Positions 56,261-64,000 of a DNA stretch of 64,000 nt are shown piece after piece. The notes under the pieces are model-generated. The model worked only from the letters and a program-made list of their open reading frames with translations. It was not told the DNA's origin and searched no databases. The stretch covers positions 372,001-436,000 of the forward strand of contig NZ_CP039731.1 in the NCBI RefSeq assembly GCF_005155025.1, written 5' to 3'. This DNA is from Aquitalea aquatilis (GTDB lineage Bacteria > Pseudomonadota > Gammaproteobacteria > Burkholderiales > Chromobacteriaceae). The stretch's first letter is position 1, and each line of letters starts with the position of its first letter. The translations under genes and the position numbers were made by a program.

Positions 56261-56493
56261 CGATTCTCTCCATCAAGACGCTTGTAATAGTTGGACAGGC
56301 AGCGTTGGCCCGCGCCGATATGGCCTGACATAAACACGGCAGGCAGCAGATCACACCACCGCAGCATGCGCCATCTTGCATTAAAGCGGCAAAAAGCGCG
56401 CATTATCCGTCGCCGATGTGACGCATGCATGACAAAATCCGACCTGCACGGCAAGTCGGGTCTTAACACATGAGTCGGTGCCCATACAGGCGC

Positions 56494-57504
56494 TTACTGG
56501 TAGCTCAGGCTATCAGCCTTGCCCCAGAACACCCGGTAGGCAAAGGCGGTATAAGCGATGATGCAAGGCAGCACCAGCAAGGCACCCCACAGGATGATCC
56601 ACAAGGCCTCCGGATCGCTGGCGGCCTGCCAGATATCCATGCGCCCGATCACCACCTGCGGAAACACACTATAGGCCAGCCCCCAGAACGCCAGCAGCAC
56701 AATGCCCACCGTGGCCGCAAAGGGCAGCCAGCAGTAGCGATCATTGCCAACAGCCTGGCGGCGCGCCAGCCGTGGCAGGATGATCAGCTGCAGGGCAAAC
56801 AAGGCGACGGTTCCCAGCGGCAAGGGCAGCAGCAGGAATAACTGCGGCAGGGCAAACCATTTGGCGGCAATCGCCGGATTCACCAGCGGCGTCACCCCCG
56901 ACACCAGCAACACCGCCAGGGCAGCGCCCGCCACACTATGGCGCGCCCAGCCTATGGCCTGAGCCTGCAAGCGGCCATCGGTTTTCATGATCAGCCAGCA
57001 TGCCCCCAGCAAGGCGTAGGCCGCGGTCAGCCCGGCACCCACCAGCAAGGCAAACAGCCAGGGCAGCACGCCCTCGGCAAAACCGGTCAGGTAACGCCCC
57101 AGCATTACCCCCTGCGCCAGCGCCGCCAGCAGCGAGCCCAAGGCAAAGATGGCATTCCACCATGGGCGGTGCGGGTCACGCGCCTTGACGCGAAAGTCGA
57201 AAGCCACCCCACGCAGGATCAAGCCCACCAGCATCAGCAGTACCGGCACATACAGCGCACCAAACACCACGCCATGCGCCATGGGGAAGGCCACCAGCAA
57301 CAGGCCCGCTCCCAGCACCAGCCAGGTTTCGTTGGCATCCCAGAACGGTCCGATGCTAGCCACCATACGGTCCTTGCCGGCATCGTCCGCCAGCGGCAGC
57401 AGCAGCCCCACGCCCAGGTCAAAGCCATCCAGCACCACATAAACCAGCATGGCCAAGCCCATCAGTCCGGCGAAGATCACCGGCAGCCAGTACGCAGCGT
57501 TCAT
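56494..57504 (-). CDS. cioB: Cyanide-insensitive-type bd oxidase subunit II
   Basis: The 336-residue membrane protein has the CydB N-terminal VVLDGFDLGVGLLLP motif and WDANETWLVLGAG. It overlaps the cioA stop by four bases (ATGA). Together they reduce O2 with quinol. Confidence 0.92.
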   Translation of the reverse strand: MNAAYWLPVIFAGLMGLAMLVYVVLDGFDLGVGLLLPLADDAGKDRMVASIGPFWDANETWLVLGAGLLLVAFPMAHGVVFGALYVPVLLMLVGLILRGVAFDFRVKARDPHRPWWNAIFALGSLLAALAQGVMLGRYLTGFAEGVLPWLFALLVGAGLTAAYALLGACWLIMKTDGRLQAQAIGWARHSVAGAALAVLLVSGVTPLVNPAIAAKWFALPQLFLLLPLPLGTVALFALQLIILPRLARRQAVGNDRYCWLPFAATVGIVLLAFWGLAYSVFPQVVIGRMDIWQAASDPEALWIILWGALLVLPCIIAYTAFAYRVFWGKADSLSYQ

Positions 57505-58841
57505 GCCTGCACCTCCTTCAGCGTCACCGCCACATGGCCGGCCGCTTTCTTTGCCAGATGGAACAGCACCGAGACATAAGCCAGCAGCAGGCCGGCATAC
57601 AGTGCGAGATAAGTCAGCAGCGAGCCGGCCACCATGCCGGTAGTGGCCTGCCCCGCCGCCTGCGCCGTGGTCAGCACACCGGTCACCAACCAGGGCTGGC
57701 GGCCAATCTCGGTGACATACCAGCCTGCCAGCGTGGCCACCCAGCCGGCAAAGGTCATGCCCACCAGCCAGCATAGCAGGCGCCGGTCCAGCTGCGCCGT
57801 GGCCTTGTTCCGCCGCAGCTGCCAGGCGCTAAACCAGGCAGTCAGCAGCATCAGCCCACCCACGCCCACCATCACGCGAAAACTCCAGAACACCTTGGCC
57901 ACCGGCGGGTGCTGGGCAAATTCGTTCAGCCCGCGGATTTCGCCGTCCGGATCATGCTTGATGATCAGGCTGGCCAAACGCGGAATACCCAGCGCGTAGT
58001 CATTGCTCTGCGTTGCGGCATTGGGCAGGGCAAACAGCAGCAAGGGCGCGCCGCGCTCGGTATGCCACACCCCTTCGATGGCAGCCAGCTTGGCCGGCTG
58101 GTGCTCCATGGTATTCAGGCCGTGCGCGTCCCCCGCCAGGATTTGCAGCGGAATCAATAGCGCCGCCAGCCAGACACCGGTCTTCAGTGCCACAGCATTA
58201 CCCGCGCTGCGGTCGGCCTTCAGTTGGCGATACGCCGACAGCCCGGCCACCAGAAAGGCCACGGTCAGGCCGGAGGCCAGCAGCATGTGGCTCAGCCGGT
58301 AAGGCATGGACGGATTGAAGATCACCTGCAGCCAGTCGGTCACATGAGCGCGGCCATCCTTCATCACGAAACCGGCCGGGGTTTGCATCCAGGAATTGAG
58401 CGCGATGATCCAGAAGGCCGACAGGCTGTTACCAAACGCCACCAGCAGCGTGGCAAAGGTATGCACCCGTTCCGACACCCGTGGCCGGCCAAACAGCATG
58501 ATGCCGAGAAAGCCCGCCTCCAGGAAAAACGCGGTCAGGATTTCATAAGCCAGCAGCGGGCCGGCGATATTGCCCACCGTCTGCATATAGCCCGGCCAGT
58601 TGGTGCCGAACTGAAAGCTCATGGTGACGCCGCTGACCACGCCCAGCGCGAAGGACAGCGCGAAGATCTTCACCCAGAAGCCGTAGGCATCCATCCACGC
58701 CTGACGCCCCGTGCGCAGATAGCGCAGCTTGAAGAACAACAACACCCAGGCCAGCGCGATATTGATGCTGGGAAACAGAATGTGAAAGCTGATATTGGCG
58801 GCAAACTGGCTACGCGCCAGCGCCAGGGCATCCAGTTCCAT
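57501..58841 (-). CDS. cioA: Cyanide-insensitive-type bd oxidase subunit I
   Basis: The 446-residue haem subunit has the quinol oxidase core: SFHILFPSINIALAW with His20 as haem b595/d ligand, GDAHGLNTMEHQPAKLAAIEG-region and the WSFRVMVGVGG motif. The shortened Q-loop, compared with E. coli CydA (522 residues), fits the CIO subclass, which resists cyanide and does not need the long insert. It starts two bases after the regulator stop. Confidence 0.92.
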   Translation of the reverse strand: MELDALALARSQFAANISFHILFPSINIALAWVLLFFKLRYLRTGRQAWMDAYGFWVKIFALSFALGVVSGVTMSFQFGTNWPGYMQTVGNIAGPLLAYEILTAFFLEAGFLGIMLFGRPRVSERVHTFATLLVAFGNSLSAFWIIALNSWMQTPAGFVMKDGRAHVTDWLQVIFNPSMPYRLSHMLLASGLTVAFLVAGLSAYRQLKADRSAGNAVALKTGVWLAALLIPLQILAGDAHGLNTMEHQPAKLAAIEGVWHTERGAPLLLFALPNAATQSNDYALGIPRLASLIIKHDPDGEIRGLNEFAQHPPVAKVFWSFRVMVGVGGLMLLTAWFSAWQLRRNKATAQLDRRLLCWLVGMTFAGWVATLAGWYVTEIGRQPWLVTGVLTTAQAAGQATTGMVAGSLLTYLALYAGLLLAYVSVLFHLAKKAAGHVAVTLKEVQA

Positions 58842-58843
58842 GA

Positions 58844-59410
58844 TTACTCCCGCTCCGTGTCGCGGCTGGTCAGCTTGCTCAGCGACTGGGTAAACTGCAG
58901 CACTTTCTGTACCTGCGAGCCCAGTTTCATCAGCCGCTGCAGGGTTTCCACATCCATGTGCTGGATGTCGGAAAACCAGGTGGTGACCAGCTCGATCAAC
59001 TGGTACATCTCGCCCATGCGCGCCTGGGCATGGCGGTCGGCCTCGCTGCCGGCAGTCTCCATCATTGCCCCGCGCAACATGGTGAGGGTGGGTTCCACTT
59101 CGCGCTTCTTGCGCTCCTCGGCCAGGGTTTTGAAGATGGCCCACACATCATCCGGCGTGGAGAAGTATTCGCGCCGGTCACCCGGATAGTGCTGCAGCTT
59201 CACCAGCCGCCACGACTCCAACTCTTTCAGACCCATGCTGACATTGGAACGGGAAAAACTCAGGCGCTCGGCGATCTCGTCGGCATTGAGCGGCTTTTCG
59301 GAAACAAACAACAGGGCATAAATCTGACCGACGGTGCGATTGATGCCCCAGCGGCTGCCCATCTCGCCGAAATGCGAGACAAAGGACTGGACTAAAGGGG
59401 TGGCATTCAT
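58844..59410 (-). CDS. GbsR-type winged-helix regulator of the bd oxidase operon
   Basis: The 188-residue protein has an HTH around ADEIAERLSFSRSNVSMGLKE (about 43-63) and belongs to the GbsR/MarR-like group, known from regulation of betaine synthesis or osmotic genes. It is first in the operon with cioAB and 2 bp from cioA. A palindrome lies directly upstream of its start. In this location it more likely controls the oxidase. Confidence 0.85.
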   Translation of the reverse strand: MNATPLVQSFVSHFGEMGSRWGINRTVGQIYALLFVSEKPLNADEIAERLSFSRSNVSMGLKELESWRLVKLQHYPGDRREYFSTPDDVWAIFKTLAEERKKREVEPTLTMLRGAMMETAGSEADRHAQARMGEMYQLIELVTTWFSDIQHMDVETLQRLMKLGSQVQKVLQFTQSLSKLTSRDTERE

Positions 59411-59422
59411 GGCTTCCTTAAT

Positions 59423-59440
59423 TTTCAGTAATTTCTGAAA
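59423..59440. promoter_or_regulatory. Predicted operator of the GbsR-type regulator
   Basis: TTTCAG-TAATTT-CTGAAA is a perfect 6-bp-arm palindrome 13 bp before the regulator start (minus strand), in line with autoregulation. Confidence 0.65.
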
Positions 59441-59675
59441 CTTTGATAAAGATCATACTTTCGCCACTTGATACGCGTCAATGCACAGTTTGCTTGATTA
59501 AAAGACTTGCCAATCAGCACAGACCAAAGCAGCAACAGCACACTACCAGCACCACTGCCGACGACTGCCGCCTGACACCCGGCCCCTGCTACGGTAAAAT
59601 CGCCCTTTCATGTCAGCGCCCCGCCATCGCGGGGCGTTGTCATCTGCACCCGATACCGACAAGAGCACCACGCCC

Positions 59676-62225
59676 ATGAGCACGCCCCAGCACACTCCGA
59701 TGATGGTCCAGTATTTTTCCCTGAAAAGTCAGCATGCCGACAAGCTGCTGTTCTACCGCATGGGCGATTTTTACGAGCTGTTCTACGAGGATGCAGAAAA
59801 GGCGGCGCGCCTGCTGGACATCACGCTGACCACACGCGGGGCCAGCGGCGGCAACCCGATCAAGATGGCCGGAGTGCCTTACCATGCGGCCGAAGGCTAC
59901 CTGGCGCGGCTGGTGAAAATGGGCGAGTCGGTAGCCATTGCCGAGCAGATCGGCGACCCGGCGCTGGCCAAGGGTCCGGTGGAACGCAAGGTGGTACGCA
60001 TCGTCACCCCCGGCACCCTCACCGACGCTGCCCTGCTGGACGACAAGCGCGACAATCTGGTGCTGGCGGTAAACATGTACAAGGGCACGCTGGGCCTGGC
60101 CTGGCTGTCGATGGCCAGTGGTGAATTCAAGATCATGCAAACCAGCGTGGAAGAATTCGCCAGCGAACTGGAACGGTTGAAACCAGCCGAGCTGGTGCTG
60201 CCGGACGACAGCGGCCTCAATATCTTCGAGCAGGTCAATTGCCCACGCAAAAAGCTGCCGCCCTGGCAGTTCGACACCGAATCCGCCCAACTGGCGCTGA
60301 CCCGCCACTTTGGCACGCACGATCTGGCCGGTTTCGGCGCGGACACCCTGCCAGTGGCGGTGGGTGCAGCCGGTGCGCTGCTGGAATACGTCAAATCCAC
60401 CCAGAGCGTGAATCCGGCACATATTTCCCAGTTGGCGGTGGAAGATGCCGGCGAGCTGATCCGCATGGATGCCGCCACCCGCCGCAATCTGGAACTCACC
60501 GAAACCATACGCGGCGAACCCTCGCCCACGCTGGCCTCCTTGCTCGACACCTGCGCCACCAGCATGGGTAGCCGTCTGCTGCGTCACTGGCTGCACCACC
60601 CCATCCGCCAGCATGCCAAGCTGCAACGGCGGTTGGAATCGGTGCGCGCCCTGCTGCCGCTGCATCAGGATGTGCACGGCCAGCTGCGCGAAGTAGCCGA
60701 CATCGAACGCATCACCGCCCGCATCGCCCTGCGCAGCGCCCGCCCGCGCGATCTGGCGGCGCTGCGCGATTCGCTCAAGGCCCTGGTGGGTGCCAAGCAG
60801 CTGGCTAGCAGCCTGGATGCCCCGCTACTGGGCGAACTGGCGCGGCTGCTGCCGGATAATTCGCCGGTGGAAAGCCTGCTGGCAACCAGCATCCTGCCAG
60901 AACCGGCCACCTTTCTGCGCGATGGCGGGGTCATCAATCATGGCCTGAATGCGGATCTGGACGAACTGCGTGCCATCCAGACCGACTGCGGCGATTTCCT
61001 GCTGGCACTGGAAGCCCGCGAAAAGGAACGCACCGGCATCACCACCCTCAAGGTGGAATTCAACCGCGTGCACGGCTTCTATATCGAAGTCTCGCGAGCA
61101 CAAGGCGACAAGGTGCCGGACGACTACCGCCGCCGCCAGACCCTGAAAAATGCCGAACGCTACATCACGCCGGAACTGAAAGAATTCGAAGACAAGGCCC
61201 TGTCGGCACAGGACCGCTCGCTGGCACTGGAAAAACAGCTGTACGAACAATTGCTGGACCAGCTGGCACCGCATATTCCCGACCTCAAGCTGATCGCCCA
61301 GGCCGTTGCCGGGCTGGACGTGCTGGCCGCCTTTGCCGAGCGCGCCAGCAGCAATAACTATGTCGAGCCGCAATTTGTCAGCGACACCCGACTGGAAATC
61401 ATCGCGGGACGTCACCCTGTGGTGGAAGCCGAAGTGGAACGCTTCATCGCCAACGACACCCGCCTCAGCGACGAGCGCAAGCTGTTGCTGATCACCGGCC
61501 CGAACATGGGTGGTAAATCCACCTATATGCGCCAGAACGCGCTGATCACCCTGCTGGCCCACATCGGCAGCTTCGTGCCGGCAGAGCGCGCCATCATCGG
61601 CCAGATCGACCGCATCTTCACCCGCATCGGCGCCTCGGATGACCTGGCTGGCGGCCGCTCCACCTTCATGGTGGAGATGACCGAAACGGCGAATATCTTA
61701 AACAATGCCAGCGCGCAGTCGCTGGTGCTGATGGATGAAGTCGGCCGGGGTACTTCCACCTTCGACGGCCTGGCCCTGGCCTGGGCCATCGCCAAGGCAC
61801 TGATCGAGAAAAGCCGCGCCTACACCCTGTTCGCCACCCACTATTTCGAGCTCACCACCCTGGCTGATCAATACCCGGCCGTCGCCAATGTGCACCTGTC
61901 TGCCGTCGAGCACAAAGACCGCATCGTCTTCATGCATCATGTGGACGAAGGCCCGGCCAGCCAGAGTTACGGCCTGGCGGTGGCCCAGTTGGCCGGGGTG
62001 CCGCCCAAGGTCATCCGCGAGGCCAGACGCTATCTGGTCGAGCTGGAAAACCAGTCGGCAGCCCGGGTCCAGCCCGACCTGTTCAGCGCACCACCGGCCC
62101 TGGCAGACACCGTGGAAAGCGAGCCGAATCCGGCGCTGGACATGCTGCAAGACATCAACCCGGACGAGCTGACCCCGCGCCAGGCACTCGACTTTCTCTA
62201 TCAAGTGAAAAAAGTGCTGAATTGA
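59676..62225 (+). CDS. mutS: DNA mismatch repair protein MutS
   Basis: The 849-residue protein has the mismatch-binding [11 protein letters not shown] motif (26-36, Phe then x-Glu), Walker [10 protein letters not shown] (about 608-616) and [12 protein letters not shown] (about 686-697). A clamp-binding-type motif QPDLF is near residue 797. The ATG at 59676 gives the family N-terminus [13 protein letters not shown]. Confidence 0.97.
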   Translation: MSTPQHTPMMVQYFSLKSQHADKLLFYRMGDFYELFYEDAEKAARLLDITLTTRGASGGNPIKMAGVPYHAAEGYLARLVKMGESVAIAEQIGDPALAKGPVERKVVRIVTPGTLTDAALLDDKRDNLVLAVNMYKGTLGLAWLSMASGEFKIMQTSVEEFASELERLKPAELVLPDDSGLNIFEQVNCPRKKLPPWQFDTESAQLALTRHFGTHDLAGFGADTLPVAVGAAGALLEYVKSTQSVNPAHISQLAVEDAGELIRMDAATRRNLELTETIRGEPSPTLASLLDTCATSMGSRLLRHWLHHPIRQHAKLQRRLESVRALLPLHQDVHGQLREVADIERITARIALRSARPRDLAALRDSLKALVGAKQLASSLDAPLLGELARLLPDNSPVESLLATSILPEPATFLRDGGVINHGLNADLDELRAIQTDCGDFLLALEAREKERTGITTLKVEFNRVHGFYIEVSRAQGDKVPDDYRRRQTLKNAERYITPELKEFEDKALSAQDRSLALEKQLYEQLLDQLAPHIPDLKLIAQAVAGLDVLAAFAERASSNNYVEPQFVSDTRLEIIAGRHPVVEAEVERFIANDTRLSDERKLLLITGPNMGGKSTYMRQNALITLLAHIGSFVPAERAIIGQIDRIFTRIGASDDLAGGRSTFMVEMTETANILNNASAQSLVLMDEVGRGTSTFDGLALAWAIAKALIEKSRAYTLFATHYFELTTLADQYPAVANVHLSAVEHKDRIVFMHHVDEGPASQSYGLAVAQLAGVPPKVIREARRYLVELENQSAARVQPDLFSAPPALADTVESEPNPALDMLQDINPDELTPRQALDFLYQVKKVLN

Positions 62226-62293
62226 TACAGCAAAATGACAAGCATCATCTATGATGAAAAAATCATGACACGCAGAGAACAGGAGTAAGCACT

Positions 62294-62731
62294 ATGTCGT
62301 CGCAGAGCACTGCCAGCAACCCGGGGTTTGTTCGCCTGTTTGGACACACTGGAGATGATGGCAGCATCACCCTTCAAGCCATCCGCGAGCGCGCCAGCAA
62401 GCAACTGGCCAGATTTGCCAGCCTGGCGGAAGAACAACTGGTGGAACGTCAGATCAGCATGCCACCAGCCATCAGTCTGGTAAGTTGCCCGGCGTGCAGC
62501 CTTACCCTGGAAAACAACCATCCCCAATCCGATGAAATCCTTAGCTGGCTGACTGACAACGCCAAGCTGTCCAGTCAGTTCAAAGAAGTAGAAGTGCTGT
62601 TCGAACTTGTACGTGCCGCTGAAGCCGCAGGTGAAATCTTCCCCGAGACATCCTGCTTTCATATTGGCCTGACCAGTGCCGGTCCCATTGCGTACTTCGA
62701 GGACCATTCGTGCAGTCCTTACCAGCAATAG
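62294..62731 (+). CDS. Unknown protein, first of a paralogous pair
   Basis: The 145-residue soluble protein has AGGAG upstream. It has a Cys pair (SCPACS, about 64-69), a charged middle, and the C-terminal CFHIGLTSAGPIAYFED motif that is also in the next gene. No family was recognised. The first 60 residues are Ser- and Glu-rich and mostly helical. Confidence 0.75.
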   Translation: MSSQSTASNPGFVRLFGHTGDDGSITLQAIRERASKQLARFASLAEEQLVERQISMPPAISLVSCPACSLTLENNHPQSDEILSWLTDNAKLSSQFKEVEVLFELVRAAEAAGEIFPETSCFHIGLTSAGPIAYFEDHSCSPYQQ

Positions 62732-62755
62732 TTTTGGCTTTCCGCCTTAGCCGTT

Positions 62756-62785
62756 CAGGGGAGACATCCGTCTCCCCTGGCTGCT
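62756..62785 (+). terminator. Terminator after the first paralogue
   Basis: CAGGGGAGAC-ATCC-GTCTCCCCTG (10-bp arms) is followed by GCTGCTTTTC. The T-run is short. Confidence 0.65.
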
Positions 62786-62920
62786 TTTCAGCTCCACACC
62801 GGCCCTAGCCGGCCACAGAATTTACAGCGCATCAAAGAGAAAATTCGCTAGTAATCATCAGACTCTCCATCCGGCCTGCCCTTCTACCATCAAGGTATCT
62901 CACACCTTTGGAGCAAGAAC

Positions 62921-63343
62921 ATGCCGCTGACCGAATCCCCCCTCCAGCCTGCACAGGCCCTGCCGGCCCCCACCCTGAGCGACAATTTGCGCCTGCAAGC
63001 CAAAACCCTGCTGGGCAGCCTGGGACGGCAAGCCCGCCTCGAACTACTCACCCGCGGCATACACATCCCGCCCGCCATCTGCCTGGGCAGTGACTCGCAC
63101 GGACAAGTGCAGCTACTCAGCCCACATCCGCAGGCTCGACAAATTCGCCTGTGGCTGAAAAACAGCCATTACCTGGGCGAACTGTTCCTGGAGCTAAGCA
63201 GCCTGTTCGAACTGTTGCAGGCCTGTAGCACAGAGCGTCCCGCCGCCGCACAGCGCCGCTTCTGCCTCGGTCTGACTTCGGCCGGCCCGCTGGCCTACTT
63301 CGAGGACTACCCTCAGCCGGCCACCGCCTCACACCCTCATTGA
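62921..63343 (+). CDS. Unknown protein, second of a paralogous pair
   Basis: The 140-residue protein starts at 62921 with GGAG seven bases upstream. It shares the C-terminal pattern (F/C-x-L-GLTSAGPLAYFEDY) with the gene at 62294 and has a similar size. The N-terminal half differs and is Ala/Leu-rich (TLSDNLRLQAKTLLGSLG). The function is unknown. The pair is separated by a terminator, so the genes are probably independently expressed. Confidence 0.75.
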   Translation: MPLTESPLQPAQALPAPTLSDNLRLQAKTLLGSLGRQARLELLTRGIHIPPAICLGSDSHGQVQLLSPHPQARQIRLWLKNSHYLGELFLELSSLFELLQACSTERPAAAQRRFCLGLTSAGPLAYFEDYPQPATASHPH

Positions 63344-63359
63344 GCCCGGCCACACACAT

Positions 63360-63394
63360 GAGAAAGGGAAGCATCGGCTTCCCTTTCTCAGTTT
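63360..63394. terminator. Bidirectional terminator between the paralogue and aceK
   Basis: GAGAAAGGGAAGC-ATCG-GCTTCCCTTTCTC (13-bp arms) is followed by AGTTTT. On the minus strand it overlaps the aceK stop region. Confidence 0.8.
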
Positions 63395-64000
63395 TGCCCG
63401 GCAGCCCGCCGGGGAGGTCGCGCCTGCCGCCGTGCCAGCGCGTGGACAAAGCGCATTTCTTCCGGGTAGGGATAGAAATCCTCCATATAACCATCGCGGA
63501 TGCGCTGCTGGCGTTGCTGCCAGAATGCCGGCGTCAGCAAGTCGCGGTGATAATGCAGAAAGGTCTTGCGCACCAGCGGGTCGCCCAGCAGAAAGGTGGC
63601 GAACTCCTCGGGGAAGACATCGTTGCGCGCCACCGGGTACCAGACCTCGCCGGACATCTCCATTTCCGGGTTGGGCGCTTCCGGTATCTGGCGAAAATGG
63701 CAATCGGTCAGGTATTCGATTTCATCGTAGTCATAGAAGATTACCCGGCCGTAACGGGTGACACCGAAGTTCTTGAACAACATGTCTCCGGGGAAGATAT
63801 TGGCGGCAGCCAGCTCCTTGATGGCCAGGCCGTAATCACGGATCACCCGCTCTTTTTCCTGCTCATCGCAGTTCATCAGATAGATGTTCAGCGGCTTCAT
63901 GCGCCGCTCGATATACAGGTGGCGGATGATAATGCTGTCCTCCCCCTCCTCCATCATCGACGGCGCCAGGCTGCGCAGCTCTTCGAGCAGTTCGGCGGTA
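63388..64000 (-). CDS. aceK: Isocitrate dehydrogenase kinase/phosphatase, C-terminal part
   Basis: The last 204 codons or so are in the window; the gene continues past the right edge. AceK toggles isocitrate dehydrogenase and controls entry to the glyoxylate shunt. The ATP-site and metal region NIFPGDMLFKNFGVTR, followed by VIFYDYDEIEYLTDC, is visible. The C-terminus (GYMEDFYPYPEEMRFVHAL) is family-typical. Confidence 0.93.
   Translation of the reverse strand, partial: TAELLEELRSLAPSMMEEGEDSIIIRHLYIERRMKPLNIYLMNCDEQEKERVIRDYGLAIKELAAANIFPGDMLFKNFGVTRYGRVIFYDYDEIEYLTDCHFRQIPEAPNPEMEMSGEVWYPVARNDVFPEEFATFLLGDPLVRKTFLHYHRDLLTPAFWQQRQQRIRDGYMEDFYPYPEEMRFVHALARRQARPPRRAAGQN

Noticed and set aside
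1-64000. CRISPR arrays, tRNA or rRNA genes, prophage modules
   Set aside because: No regularly spaced repeats, cloverleaf-type sequences or structural phage genes were recognised on either strand by reading; a covariance-model scan would be needed to exclude small RNA genes.

Overview
The window looks like the chromosome of a GC-rich betaproteobacterium. An FNR-type regulator, oxygen-independent HemN, an NsrR-controlled flavohaemoglobin, AceK and a SlyD-like isomerase, together with the overall style of the genes, point to the Neisseriales (Chromobacteriaceae such as Aquitalea, Vogesella or Chromobacterium). The genus is an inference; there is no rRNA or tRNA gene in the window to confirm it.

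About 2.4-42.2 kb is dominated by one metabolic theme, the breakdown of choline and glycine betaine to glycine with disposal of the one-carbon by-products. betB and betA (38.9-42.2 kb) oxidise choline to glycine betaine. An ABC importer of the choline/betaine type (ATPase, permease, binding protein) is interleaved with an AraC-family GbdR-like regulator (10.8-15.1 kb), and a second betaine-type binding protein lies at 26.5 kb. GbcAB (15.9-18.5 kb) removes the first methyl group. DgcAB with its own EtfAB-like pair and a V4R-domain protein (18.5-25.1 kb) removes the second. Tetrameric sarcosine oxidase SoxBDAG (28.6-33.8 kb) removes the third. Formaldehyde released on the way is oxidised by FdhA (7.7-8.9 kb), 10-formyl-THF is hydrolysed by PurU (34.1 kb), and formate is oxidised to CO2 by the NAD-linked molybdenum formate dehydrogenase FdsGBAD (2.5-7.6 kb). 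A complete methyl-stripping and C1-detoxifying pathway is therefore packed into about 40 kb, mostly on the minus strand.

This block is broken by accessory DNA. At 0.5-3.1 kb the 3' end of fdsA plus fdsD is duplicated around an AT-rich orphan fimbrial-adhesin gene. At 9.0-10.6 kb there are dispersed repeats, a small membrane-protein gene and a chimera of an IS5 transposase start with an HlyD-type tail. At 35.6-38.8 kb there is an AT-rich islet with an uncharacterised two-gene cassette, another small membrane protein and two copies of the same 257-bp repeat found at 9.3 kb.

From 42 kb on the content is ordinary core genome: a chemoreceptor, a 269-bp MITE with perfect 14-bp ends, NO detoxification (hmpA-nsrR with two NsrR operators), hemN and fnr sharing a region with an FNR box, a trmJ-DUF1853-flavodoxin operon, suhB, a MarR-controlled DHA2 exporter, a periplasmic binding protein, ugpQ, a GbsR-type regulator with cyanide-insensitive-type bd oxidase genes, mutS, a tandem pair of small paralogous unknown proteins, and the 3' end of aceK running off the right edge. 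No CRISPR array, prophage or replication origin was seen.
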